Of a DNA stretch of 64,000 bases, positions 34,922 to 42,558 are shown one piece after another (positions within the stretch are counted from its first letter, which is position 1; each line of letters opens with the position of its first letter). The notes beneath the pieces were generated by a model. The model ran no database searches, had not been told where the DNA came from, and saw only the letters and a program-made list of their open reading frames with translations. Where the stretch lies: NCBI RefSeq assembly GCF_003710935.1, contig NZ_RHHS01000017.1, positions 124,001-188,000 of the forward strand, given 5' to 3'. The stretch is from Brevibacillus gelatini (GTDB lineage: Bacteria > Bacillota > Bacilli > Brevibacillales > Brevibacillaceae). The translations under genes and the position numbers were made by a program.

Positions 34922-36262
34922 ATGCGATCCGTCGGTCATTACGCATTGGGAGCTTTGCTTGTTTGGGGAAGCTTGCTGCCGCTGCCTCTCGCGCTGCCGC
35001 AGGCTTATGCGAATCAGACTCACGCAGGGATGGATGCCGAGCTGCTGTACAGCCATGTGGAGCATTTGGCGCAATCAGCGCGGCCAGCGGCGACCGAGAC
35101 GGAATTTGCAGCAGCGGTATATGTGGAGAATGCTTTGCGTTCATACGGCTATGAGACGGCCTTGCAGCCCTTTTATTACGATACGTACAAAAAGCCTGCG
35201 AGCGTGTCTCTTGCCATCGAAGGCTGGGAGCGGAGCTGGGCTGTCCATTCATTGACGTTTGGACAAAATGGAGTGCAGACAGCAGAGATTGTCGATGCCG
35301 GCTATGGCCGGGCCGTTGATTTTGCCAGCGGCGAGGCCAGGGGGAAAATTGCGCTGGTCAAGCGAGGGGAAATTCCGCTTGGCGAAAAGGTCAGACAGGC
35401 CGCAGCCGCCGGAGCCGTTGCCGTCATCGTCTGGAACGACCGCGACGGTGAATGGCGGCCGTCGTTGGGCGAGCCGCTCGACATGTCGGTTCCGGTCATC
35501 AGCCTGTTGCGGGAGGAAGGACAGCTTATCCGGCAGCGGTTGCTGAAACAGCCGCTGAAAGCGACAGTGAAGGTAGCGGGTGCCGTTACCAGCCGACATA
35601 CATCCTACAACCTGATTGCCACGAAAAGACCGTCAGGGGCGGGAGCAAACAAGCGCGTGCTCCTTCTCGCGCACCACGACTCAGCCGCTTCGTCGCCAGG
35701 GGCCAATGACAACGCTTCCGGCGTTGCCGTCCTACTGGAGGTTGCCCGCCAACTGGCAGAAAGCAGACTGGATACTGAGGTGCAGCTGGTCAGCCTTGGC
35801 GCCGTGACAGCCGACCAGCGGGGGCAACGGGTGTTCAGTGAATCGTTGACAGAAAAAGACAGGCAAAAAATCGTCGCTACCTACTACCTCGATGCGGTGG
35901 GACGGACGGGCAAAGTAAAAGCCATCACCGAACGCGGAGAAACCACTTTGGCCGCAGGTTTGCTGGTTGAAGCGGGAGCGAAGCTATCCGCGTGGGAAAA
36001 CGCGCGCACAGAGCCGCGGAGGGTCTTGGAGTCATTGGCGGAGGCAGGCATTGACGCCGTGCTCGTCACAAGCCAATCAGCGACGGATGGGACAGATAAA
36101 GCAGAGGATGCACTCGCCACTATTGAAAAAGAGCAACTCGCGCAAACGGCGCAAATGATTTTTTTAGCGATCGGAAAAATTACAGACGGGTCAACCTCCG
36201 CCTATCCGACCCCGGCAGTGAAGACGAACGGACAACATGAGCCAGAAGAGGATTTACAGTAA
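34922..36262 (+). CDS. Exported PA-domain/M28-peptidase-like protein, probably inactive
   Basis: A 446-residue exported protein: signal peptide (cleavage near AYA-NQ), a PA insert domain (about 110-220, ARGKIALVKRGEIPLGEKVRQAAAAGAVAVIVWND), and an M28-like domain (about 225-420). Zinc-ligand candidates H251 or H252 and D263 remain in AHHDSAASSPGANDNASG, and D324 in YYLDAVG. The paired catalytic/metal glutamates (usually GAEE) read V295-T296, and the last histidine ligand is absent from the C-terminal segment VTSQSATDGTDK. Activity is therefore doubtful. The ATG follows GAAGGGAG. Confidence 0.8.
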   Translation: MRSVGHYALGALLVWGSLLPLPLALPQAYANQTHAGMDAELLYSHVEHLAQSARPAATETEFAAAVYVENALRSYGYETALQPFYYDTYKKPASVSLAIEGWERSWAVHSLTFGQNGVQTAEIVDAGYGRAVDFASGEARGKIALVKRGEIPLGEKVRQAAAAGAVAVIVWNDRDGEWRPSLGEPLDMSVPVISLLREEGQLIRQRLLKQPLKATVKVAGAVTSRHTSYNLIATKRPSGAGANKRVLLLAHHDSAASSPGANDNASGVAVLLEVARQLAESRLDTEVQLVSLGAVTADQRGQRVFSESLTEKDRQKIVATYYLDAVGRTGKVKAITERGETTLAAGLLVEAGAKLSAWENARTEPRRVLESLAEAGIDAVLVTSQSATDGTDKAEDALATIEKEQLAQTAQMIFLAIGKITDGSTSAYPTPAVKTNGQHEPEEDLQ

Positions 36263-36265
36263 GGA

Positions 36266-36284
36266 TTTTTCGTACTACGAAAAA
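36266..36284. repeat. 19-base palindrome after the M28-like gene
   Basis: TTTTTCGTA, a central C, and TACGAAAAA form a perfect inverted repeat starting 4 bases after the stop codon. With a one-base centre it is more like a protein-binding palindrome than a hairpin, although it could cruciform. Confidence 0.55.
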
Positions 36285-36398
36285 CGGAGCAATCGAGAGC
36301 AAGGCGGAGATCGGCTTTCCAGGTGTTTTCATGTTTTTTGTCTGTGGCAGATGGACATTTTGTACTTGGGCAAAAGTAGCTAATCTCCGAAAACGGCG

Positions 36399-36435
36399 AA
36401 AAACGCCCGAATCTAAACTTTCGGGCGTTTGTTTA
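36399..36435 (+). terminator. Intrinsic terminator
   Basis: AAACGCCCGA pairs with TCGGGCGTTT around a 10-base loop, followed by GTTT. It ends transcription from the M28-like gene. Confidence 0.82.
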
Positions 36436-36465
36436 CATAATGCTTATTATCGGGACCCAGATAAA

Positions 36466-36506
36466 AGAAATGACCGCCTCAGCTTTCCAAAGCTCGAGAG
36501 CGGTCA
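36466..36506 (-). terminator. Terminator of the AT-rich gene pair (minus strand)
   Basis: TGACCGC pairs with GCGGTCA, with AGCTTT/AAAGCT nested inside. On the minus strand the hairpin is followed by ATTTCTTTTAT. Confidence 0.7.
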
Positions 36507-36521
36507 CGGGACTATTTAAAT

Positions 36522-37181
36522 TTAGTCTTTTAATTGGATTTCATTGGTAAAAATCTTCACTTTTTTAGAGTGGCTTGCGTACAGATCTTCTTTGTAATTT
36601 TGATATGCCTTGTCAAAGGAATCGGGATCTTCAGCGGCATTCGGAAGTATTCCGTCTTGGACAAGTTTTTCAATCAAGTTTTGGACGCTGAGCTGGTTTC
36701 TGTAAGCGCTTGGAGCATGTTTCTCCCAATACTCCTCTTCACTTAAACCAGTGACTTCGATGACGTTCTTCTGGAAGTCTTTGGCTTTTTCGTCGGTTGT
36801 ACTCTCCAATATTTTTCGCATCTCTTGGGAATGTACCTCTGCCTCTTTTAAACTAACAGCTACACCTTGTTTTTCGGCCTCTTGCACAAGCAGCTTATCT
36901 ATTACTAAATCCTTCAACAACTCATTATCTGACAAATTCATTTGAATGTTATTGAGTTTTTGATTAGCATTCATGTACGCTTTGTAGATCTGAAATTCTT
37001 TATTCGTGATATCTTCATTTTCAACTTGTGCAAAGCTAATTTCTTTGGTGGAGTTTATATCCGCGAGTTCAGCTTTAAGTGAACGAAATATGTCGGTCTG
37101 CTCATCTGTTGCGAAAGAAGAAAATGCTAATGCTGTACCCACCAAAACCGCTACAGAAAGGGAAATGGCTAGTTTTTTCAT
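36522..37181 (-). CDS. Exported SurA-N-like (peptidyl-prolyl isomerase-like) protein without PPIase domain
   Basis: A 219-residue exported protein with a signal peptide (cleavage near SSFA). The mature part is helical and resembles SurA/PrsA N-terminal chaperone domains, with ITNKEFQIYKAYMNANQK, LVIDKLLVQEAEKQGVAVSLKEAEVHSQEMRK and EEEYWEKHAPSAYRNQL. No parvulin PPIase domain follows. The coding sequence is clearly richer in A/T than the surrounding genes. It is transcribed behind the small secreted protein gene, which suggests it may handle that protein during export (inference). The ATG follows GGGAGGTAA. Confidence 0.72.
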   Translation of the reverse strand: MKKLAISLSVAVLVGTALAFSSFATDEQTDIFRSLKAELADINSTKEISFAQVENEDITNKEFQIYKAYMNANQKLNNIQMNLSDNELLKDLVIDKLLVQEAEKQGVAVSLKEAEVHSQEMRKILESTTDEKAKDFQKNVIEVTGLSEEEYWEKHAPSAYRNQLSVQNLIEKLVQDGILPNAAEDPDSFDKAYQNYKEDLYASHSKKVKIFTNEIQLKD

Positions 37182-37205
37182 ACCGGATTTTACCTCCCTC
37201 ATCCA

Positions 37206-37703
37206 TTACCAGCGGAAGTTTACTTCGCCAGTGCTATTTGTTTGATAACCTTTGCTTCCAGATACAATATACGAACTTGTACCGTAACAATCACCTTCAG
37301 ATCCAGTATATCCTTTTGAACCTGTCCAATTTCGCCCTCTTATAACCGTATTAGGATCAGTAACGTAGGAGCTAATGTTCGGCAAGGAGACAGAGGAACC
37401 TCTAATATTTAAGGTGCCTACACTCAAACTTCCTTCGAAGATACCCGCGATTCCCGAGCTTATGCTTGCACTCAGATCCCATCTTTTCGCTGTTTTTGTC
37501 TTAGATGTGTAATCAAGCGAAAAGTCTGAGACAACTTTAGTGGTTAAAGCGATAGGTGTATAAATATATCCATTGTTACTAACTCTCCATGCATTCAACA
37601 AGTCAGTATCGTCATAATTAGCAACAGTTGCATGGCCTGGTGTTGTAAAAGTTAGTACCCCTAAAAGCATTACTGCGGTAGCCAGTGCATTTCTACGCAT
37701 CAT
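37206..37703 (-). CDS. Small secreted beta-rich protein, unknown
   Basis: A 165-residue protein with a signal peptide (ATAVMLLGVLTFTTPGHA). The mature part of about 140 residues is rich in Ser, Thr, Tyr, Gly and Asn, with alternating short beta-like strands and a single cysteine (GDCYGTSSY). Its GC content is lower than that of its neighbours. It starts behind AAGGAGAGAAG and is followed within 25 bases by the SurA-N-like gene, forming a two-gene operon. I do not recognise the family. The composition resembles surface, toxin-like or structural secreted proteins, but nothing diagnostic is seen. Confidence 0.68.
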   Translation of the reverse strand: MMRRNALATAVMLLGVLTFTTPGHATVANYDDTDLLNAWRVSNNGYIYTPIALTTKVVSDFSLDYTSKTKTAKRWDLSASISSGIAGIFEGSLSVGTLNIRGSSVSLPNISSYVTDPNTVIRGRNWTGSKGYTGSEGDCYGTSSYIVSGSKGYQTNSTGEVNFRW

Positions 37704-38178
37704 TCAAACTTCTCTCCTTTTTCCTTTCACTTTTCTTTACTTATTAAGACGACAAACTTTCGTAAAGGTTTCTCAAATTAATATATTTTTTCAAAAAAGG
37801 GTTAAATTTAGAAAAATGTTCACACTGACAAGGGAAGGTTTCTTGCTCACGGAATGGTCGTGATTGTTGGCAGTGTTATGTTTATAAAGGTCAGCAGCCA
37901 GATACGGGCCGATGGCCACGGAGGAAGTGCGTCGATCGACAGCTATGGTCTTTGAAACCACGTCGTACCGAAGAAAAAGGGGGAAGCATCGTTGGTGTTC
38001 TGACAAAAGGAAAAGACCGCCCTTGAGCTTGGCGAGCCAGGCGGTCGTTTTGTCCGTTTGCAATTAAGCTGAGCCGATCCCCTTGCAGGGAACGTCTATA
38101 GTACTTACCAACATTGTGTTGGCAGCACCATGTCGGTTTTTTCATTTTGGCCAGTAATTGTTTGCAAAATGTTTACTA
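37704..38178. other. 475-base region without a supported gene
   Basis: An AT-rich part (37704-37830) probably carries the promoter of the minus-strand pair. From about 37860 the composition returns to normal. Short open frames exist on both strands, none with a ribosome binding site or known family. A GC-rich hairpin GACCGCC/GGCGGTC (about 38014-38046) followed by GTTTTG looks like an orphan terminator. The region probably holds decayed mobile DNA. Confidence 0.55.
38011..38052 (+). terminator. Orphan terminator-like hairpin
   Basis: GACCGCC pairs with GGCGGTC, with AGCTTGGCGAGCC inside, followed by GTTTTG. No intact gene lies immediately upstream on the plus strand. Confidence 0.55.
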
Positions 38179-38391
38179 CTAGTTACCCAGGAATCTTTTC
38201 CACCAGGGCCTGTTCTCTTTCTCCCGGATCGTCGCGATCTCCTTCCGCACTTCCAGAATGGCTGTCATCGCTTCATCCAGTCTTTTGCTTCGCGCCAGTT
38301 GGCGGGCCTGTTCGTTTTCCATGTCCGAAATACGTTTCCGCAGCTCCGCGATCTCCTGCTTTTCTGCAAGAGAAAGGGAGAGGACAAACAT
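38179..38391 (-). pseudogene. DUF3967-like C-terminal remnant
   Basis: An open segment of up to 70 residues, MFVLSLSLAEKQEIAELRKR then a coiled coil and the ending ENRPWWKRFLGN, resembling the C terminus (DUF3967) of MerR-like plasmid and phage proteins in Bacillales. The N-terminal DNA-binding half is missing: upstream the same strand reads through the antisense of the neighbouring helix-turn-helix pseudogene. There is no ribosome binding site at its ATG. Judged a truncated relic. Confidence 0.55.
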
Positions 38392-38705
38392 GGCAAAAGA
38401 ATTTCTCAAAGACGATTTGTGAGTATTTGTGGTTCCCGTAGACATTATGGACCGTCCCCGATCTGGATATGTACGAACAGATGGTCGACATCGTGCTCCG
38501 TTCGTTCGCAAGCGCACGGGAAGCCACTGCGTTCCCTTCCTATGCGATGATCGCCAAACTGGGACGCATGAGTTGTCGAAAAGCCATCGACGCGGTACAG
38601 AGACTTGTAGAGAAGGGTTTGCTACGTAAAGAAATGCGCTTTGACGTAAGCAAGAATCGAAAAATCTGCAATGCATCCAACCTTTACACGCTTGATCTGC
38701 GGTAG
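38390..38705 (+). pseudogene. Disrupted helix-turn-helix (HTH_36-like) gene
   Basis: A strong site GGGAGAGGACAAAC precedes ATG 38390, which encodes MAKEFLKDDL before an in-frame TGA at 38420. Reading past it gives VFVVPVDIMDRP, and a one-base shift in the C run near 38457 joins it to DLDMYEQMVDIVLRSFASA, FPSYAMIAKLGRMSCRKAIDA and LVEKGLLRKEMRFDVSKN to the stop at 38705. The pieces line up into one helix-turn-helix protein of about 100 residues, so one nonsense change and one frameshift have broken it. A start at 38469 could still give a 78-residue product. Confidence 0.65.
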
Positions 38706-38755
38706 TGCACAGGATGCACCATCGTTTTGCAGCCTTTTTGCGTGCAAAGGACACG

Positions 38756-39766
38756 TCATGTCTGGCGCCTCCAGACAAACCAGCCGATCAGAACCAAACC
38801 GCAGTAGGTAGCCCCGCTCGCCACGACAGAGACGCTCCACGGGAGCCATATCGCCAGGAAGGCAAACAGGCTGACTGCGAGCAGCATGACCAGCAGCAGC
38901 GGTGTCCATTGCAACTGGTGGCGCTCTGTGACAGGGTGAGCAAGTGAATAGAGGAGCAAGGCCGACAGCACCCCTCCCTGGATCAGAGCGAGCAGCGCGA
39001 AGACGGCTCCGCCCGTTGGCAGCAGCTGCACGGAAATCAGTCTCATCGGCAAGGGCGAGGCGTGAATATCATGCCAGTGGGAGAGCAGAACAGCTTGACC
39101 GAGCAGCAAAAAGAACAAGACGAGAGCCGTACCGACGCCAAGCCCCAATCGTAGCGAATGAGCCTTGCTTGCGCGTCCGGAAACAGGCAGCAGCACAGCG
39201 AGTATGAGCAAAAAGTGCAGAGCAAGGAACGAGACAGCGTGAATGAGCCAGTTGCCATTCATTTGATAGCCGAGATCGGGAATGGGGACATGCGGTTGGA
39301 GCAAAAACAGCAAGCCGAAAAACAACAACCCTGTCACCAGGCAAAAACCTGTGCCTGCAGCGATCCAATTCCAGCGTTTGTACAGAAAACTGGTCGTGAC
39401 GATGAGGGACAATAACAGGACCCAGATCGGCGACAGTCCTGCGATCAGATGAGCGGACTGCTGACCGAGCATGACGCCCACATACGCAAGCAAAAACAGA
39501 TGGGTGATGACCGACAGGCTGGAAGCAAACGCTTCGCCGAACAGGTGCAGGTAAAGCTCATAGAGCGAGCTGATTTGCTGGCGGTGGCAAAAACCGAGCA
39601 GCTGAAAGCTTAGCCACGCGATCCCAAGACTGACGAGTACGATGCCGATTGTGCCCCAGGAGCCGAAATAGGTAAAGAAACGGAGCCACTCATAACCGCC
39701 CAGATAGGGCCCTCCAAGTGCGGCTCCCGCAAAAAGAATGGCGATTTGCCAAGCGACTTTGTCCAT
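38756..39766 (-). CDS. YkvI-like multispan membrane protein (APC-type permease)
   Basis: A 336-residue protein with about ten membrane spans. The first, AILFAGAALGGPYLGGYEWLRFF, has the glycine-rich break and following Phe-rich segment seen in YkvI-like members of the APC superfamily. The substrate is unknown. The ATG at 39766 (MDKVAWQ) sits about 9 bases after AAGGAT, better than ATGs at 39772 and 39775. It is transcribed alone, convergent with the helix-turn-helix pseudogene and divergent from the FMN reductase gene. Confidence 0.72.
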   Translation of the reverse strand: MDKVAWQIAILFAGAALGGPYLGGYEWLRFFTYFGSWGTIGIVLVSLGIAWLSFQLLGFCHRQQISSLYELYLHLFGEAFASSLSVITHLFLLAYVGVMLGQQSAHLIAGLSPIWVLLLSLIVTTSFLYKRWNWIAAGTGFCLVTGLLFFGLLFLLQPHVPIPDLGYQMNGNWLIHAVSFLALHFLLILAVLLPVSGRASKAHSLRLGLGVGTALVLFFLLLGQAVLLSHWHDIHASPLPMRLISVQLLPTGGAVFALLALIQGGVLSALLLYSLAHPVTERHQLQWTPLLLVMLLAVSLFAFLAIWLPWSVSVVASGATYCGLVLIGWFVWRRQT

Positions 39767-39925
39767 AGGCATCATCCTTATTCCCAACTTGCTACATGTG
39801 TATGTCCAGGCAAGGCTTGTTCAGAACTGAGAATATTAAACATACTTTTTTGTTTACAATGTATAGTGAATGGATTATAATGAAATACATACCAGTCAAG
39901 CTAATCCTAATGAGGTGAATACAGG

Positions 39926-40489
39926 ATGAAAATTGTAGGAATTGCAGGAAGCATGAACACGAACTCCACGACAAAGCAAGCGGTTGCGATTGTACTCGAC
40001 GCAGCGAAGGCTGCCGGCGCTGATATTGAAATGATTCATTTGGCAGAGTGGAAGCTGCCGATTTACGATGCGCGGGAAGACGCGTCGACTTATCCGGAAG
40101 TGGTCCACCGCTTCGTGCAAAAAATTACCGAAGCGGATGGGATTGTGATCGGTTCGCCTGAATATCACGGGACCATGACGGGGGCATTGAAAAATGCGCT
40201 CGACTTTTTGGAGGCCCGCCATCTGCGCGACAAGCAGGTAGCGCTGGTCGGTGTCGCCGGAGGAAGCATGGGCGCGACAAATACAGTCAACACGCTGCAG
40301 CTGATTATGCGCAATCTGCACGCATGGCCGCTGCCAGCCAGTCCAAGTGTTCCGAGCGCATACAACGCCTTTACGCCGGAAGGCAAGCTGAAAGATGAGC
40401 GCTTGCAGGCACGGATGGAGACGCTTGGCCAACAATTGGTTGAATTTGTCAAATTAATGAACCCGAAACCAGAAAAACAGCTGCAATAG
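39926..40489 (+). CDS. NADPH-dependent FMN reductase family protein
   Basis: A 187-residue flavodoxin-fold protein. The phosphate-binding loop is GIAGSMNTNSTTKQ near the start, with SPEYHGTMTGALKNALDFLE and GVAGGSMGATNTVNTLQLIMRNL further on, typical of SsuE/azoreductase-type FMN reductases. Physiological substrate unknown; quinone, chromate or azo reduction are common in the family. The start follows GAGGTGAATACAG. Confidence 0.9.
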   Translation: MKIVGIAGSMNTNSTTKQAVAIVLDAAKAAGADIEMIHLAEWKLPIYDAREDASTYPEVVHRFVQKITEADGIVIGSPEYHGTMTGALKNALDFLEARHLRDKQVALVGVAGGSMGATNTVNTLQLIMRNLHAWPLPASPSVPSAYNAFTPEGKLKDERLQARMETLGQQLVEFVKLMNPKPEKQLQ

Positions 40490-40585
40490 GCAGGTTTCTC
40501 TTGCTAATCGTTCTCATTTAACGGTATTATATTTCTACGTGCCTTTTTTGGACGGAAGAAATATGGGTTGAAATGAGGGGTTCAC

Positions 40586-41014
40586 ATGCCGACGCCGAGT
40601 ATGGAAGACTATTTGGAACGAATTTACAGCTTAATTGAAGAAAAGGGCTATGCTCGTGTCTCCGATATTGCTGAAGCGTTGGAAGTACATCCCTCATCGG
40701 TCACGAAAATGGTTCAAAAGCTGGATAAAGACAAATATCTCGTGTATGAAAAATACCGTGGCCTGGTCTTGACGCCGAAAGGGAAAAAGATTGGCAAACG
40801 TTTGGTGGATCGTCACAGCCTGCTCGAAGAGTTCATGCGCGTCATCGGCGTTGACGAAGAACATATTTACCAGGATGTCGAAGGAATCGAACACCACTTG
40901 AGCTGGGAGTCGATTACATGCCTGGAATATCTCGTGCAATACTTCCAGCAAGACCCGAGCCGGATGGAAGAGCTCCGGCGAATTCGACTGGAAGATGAGC
41001 AAAAAGAAGAATAG
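40586..41014 (+). CDS. mntR: Manganese-responsive repressor MntR
   Basis: A 142-residue DtxR-family regulator with an N-terminal winged helix ([26 protein letters not shown]). The Mn-binding residues of B. subtilis MntR are all present at the same positions: Asp8, Glu11, His77, Glu99, Glu102 and His103. It represses manganese importers and activates efflux when Mn2+ is sufficient. It lies upstream of yqhO as in B. subtilis (mntR is yqhN). The ATG follows GAGGGG. Confidence 0.95.
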   Translation: MPTPSMEDYLERIYSLIEEKGYARVSDIAEALEVHPSSVTKMVQKLDKDKYLVYEKYRGLVLTPKGKKIGKRLVDRHSLLEEFMRVIGVDEEHIYQDVEGIEHHLSWESITCLEYLVQYFQQDPSRMEELRRIRLEDEQKEE

Positions 41015-41025
41015 GCATCTACGCT

Positions 41026-41062
41026 GCGCAAGCTGACTGGCTTGCGCTTTTTTTTTTTTTTG
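41026..41062 (+). terminator. Strong terminator after mntR
   Basis: GCGCAAGC pairs with GCTTGCGC over a 6-base loop, followed by about 14 consecutive T. Confidence 0.93.
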
Positions 41063-41190
41063 CCCAAATAACCGAATGCGACGGAAAGACTTCGCTGAAA
41101 AAAGCGCGGCGAAACCCCGTTTTTCAATCCTAACGAATAAGCTGTCGCCTTATATTGGTAGTAGAGCGTTTTGCGGAAGGAGGCGGCAGG

Positions 41191-42120
41191 GTGAAAGCGG
41201 ACGCAGTGTTTGAAGGCGGAGGGGTAAAAGGAATCGCTTTTCTCGGCGCCTTGCGCGTTATGGAGGAAAACGGGTATACGTGGGAAAAGCTGGCTGGAAC
41301 GTCAGCAGGCTCGATTGTAGCCGCCTTGCTCAGTGCGGGATACAACAGCCAGGAGCTCAAGCCGATTTTTGACGAACTGGATTATTTGCACTTTTTGCAG
41401 CGGTCGGGGATTGGCAGACTTCCGTTCATCGGGCCGATCTACGAGCTGATGGTGCGGGAAGGCGTGTTTCGCGCCGACCGCATCGAGCTGTTCATCGAAG
41501 AGCTGCTGCGGCGAAAAGGGGTGCGCACCTTTGGCGACTTGCCGCCCGGAAAGCTGAAAATCGTCGCTTCCGATGTGACGGCAGGAAAAATGGCGGTGCT
41601 GCCTGACGATCTTCCGCGCTACGGCATTGACCCGGACAGCTTTTCCGTAGCGAAAGCCGTCCGGATGTCATCCTCGATTCCGTTTTTCTTTCAGCCGGCC
41701 CAGCTAAAAAGCGGCAACGTCACGCATTATATCGTCGATGGAGCGCTCTTGAGCAATTATCCGGTCTGGCTGTTCGATGTGCCGGGAATACCCAACTGGC
41801 CGACGATCGGATTTCGGCTCTCGGACGACCCGGACAAACGGGAGCAAAACAAGATCGCAGGCCTGTTTTCTTTCTCCCGCAGCTTGCTGGCTACGATGCT
41901 CGACGCCCACGACAGGCTGTACGTTGACAAGGCGCAGGCGGTCCGGACGGTGTTCATTCATACACTCGGCGTGAGAACCACGCAATTCCAACTGTCCAAA
42001 GAAATGCGGAATCGCCTGTATGCGTCTGGAGAAGCAGCTGCCAGGCAGTTTTTACAACGCTGGGATTTCGACGAATACGTAAAAGTGTTTCGTCAATCGT
42101 CGCCGAAATATTTGGTCTAG
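41191..42120 (+). CDS. yqhO: Patatin-like phospholipase (YqhO-like)
   Basis: A 309-residue patatin-family hydrolase. The glycine-rich oxyanion loop GGGVKG is followed by the nucleophile motif GTSAG and the catalytic Asp in DGALLSN. Ser-Asp dyad enzymes of this family hydrolyse phospholipids or lipid esters; the substrate is unknown. The GTG at 41191 lies 8 bases after GGAGG and is preferred over an upstream codon. Position after mntR matches B. subtilis yqhO. Confidence 0.88.
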   Translation: MKADAVFEGGGVKGIAFLGALRVMEENGYTWEKLAGTSAGSIVAALLSAGYNSQELKPIFDELDYLHFLQRSGIGRLPFIGPIYELMVREGVFRADRIELFIEELLRRKGVRTFGDLPPGKLKIVASDVTAGKMAVLPDDLPRYGIDPDSFSVAKAVRMSSSIPFFFQPAQLKSGNVTHYIVDGALLSNYPVWLFDVPGIPNWPTIGFRLSDDPDKREQNKIAGLFSFSRSLLATMLDAHDRLYVDKAQAVRTVFIHTLGVRTTQFQLSKEMRNRLYASGEAAARQFLQRWDFDEYVKVFRQSSPKYLV

Positions 42121-42132
42121 CCAACATGTACA

Positions 42133-42167
42133 AAAAAACAGGTCGCCGCTTTTGGCAACCTGTTTTT
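42133..42167. terminator. Bidirectional intrinsic terminator
   Basis: AAAACAGGT and ACCTGTTTT flank GCC/GGC with one mismatch, serving yqhO and the convergent yqhP. Confidence 0.85.
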
Positions 42168-42171
42168 GCTT

Positions 42172-42525
42172 TCAGTGAGAGATGTTGTTTTGCGATTTCT
42201 CGCCCTGTTTTTCTTTTGATTTTCCTTTGTTGCCGTCGATCACACGAAACGGATACTCTTTCCTGGAGCCCGTCGACTGCTTTTTGTGTGCTTGTCGCAT
42301 CACGGGAGGCTTCGGCTTTGCCTTTTGTTGTTTCGGAGTGCCAGATCCTGCACTTTTCGGGAAAAAAGAGCCTGTTCGCAAATAGTTGCGTACGAGCAAA
42401 AACAGGGCCACTGACAAACCAAGGATAATCAGCGTATTGATGGGATCACTGATGAAGGTCAACAAAAATCCGTAAATGGCGAGCAGCACAATAACCAAAA
42501 TCAGGGGTGGAATGCGACGTAACAT
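42172..42525 (-). CDS. yqhP: SA1362/YqhP family membrane protein
   Basis: A 117-residue protein with two N-terminal membrane spans (PPLILVIVLLAIYGFLLTFI and TLIILGLSVALFLLV) and a basic cytoplasmic tail of about 65 residues rich in Lys, Ser and Gln. Placement between yqhO and yqhQ identifies it as YqhP. Function unknown. It is cotranscribed with yqhQ on the minus strand, 33 bases downstream. Confidence 0.8.
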   Translation of the reverse strand: MLRRIPPLILVIVLLAIYGFLLTFISDPINTLIILGLSVALFLLVRNYLRTGSFFPKSAGSGTPKQQKAKPKPPVMRQAHKKQSTGSRKEYPFRVIDGNKGKSKEKQGEKSQNNISH

Positions 42526-42558
42526 AGGCTCACCTCAATCGGAATAAAATGCCTCACG

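Noticed and set aside
37791-38145. Minus-strand frames of 84 and 90 residues in the 37.8-38.1 kb gap
   Set aside because: No ribosome binding site or recognisable domain. They could be transposase debris, but nothing diagnostic was found.
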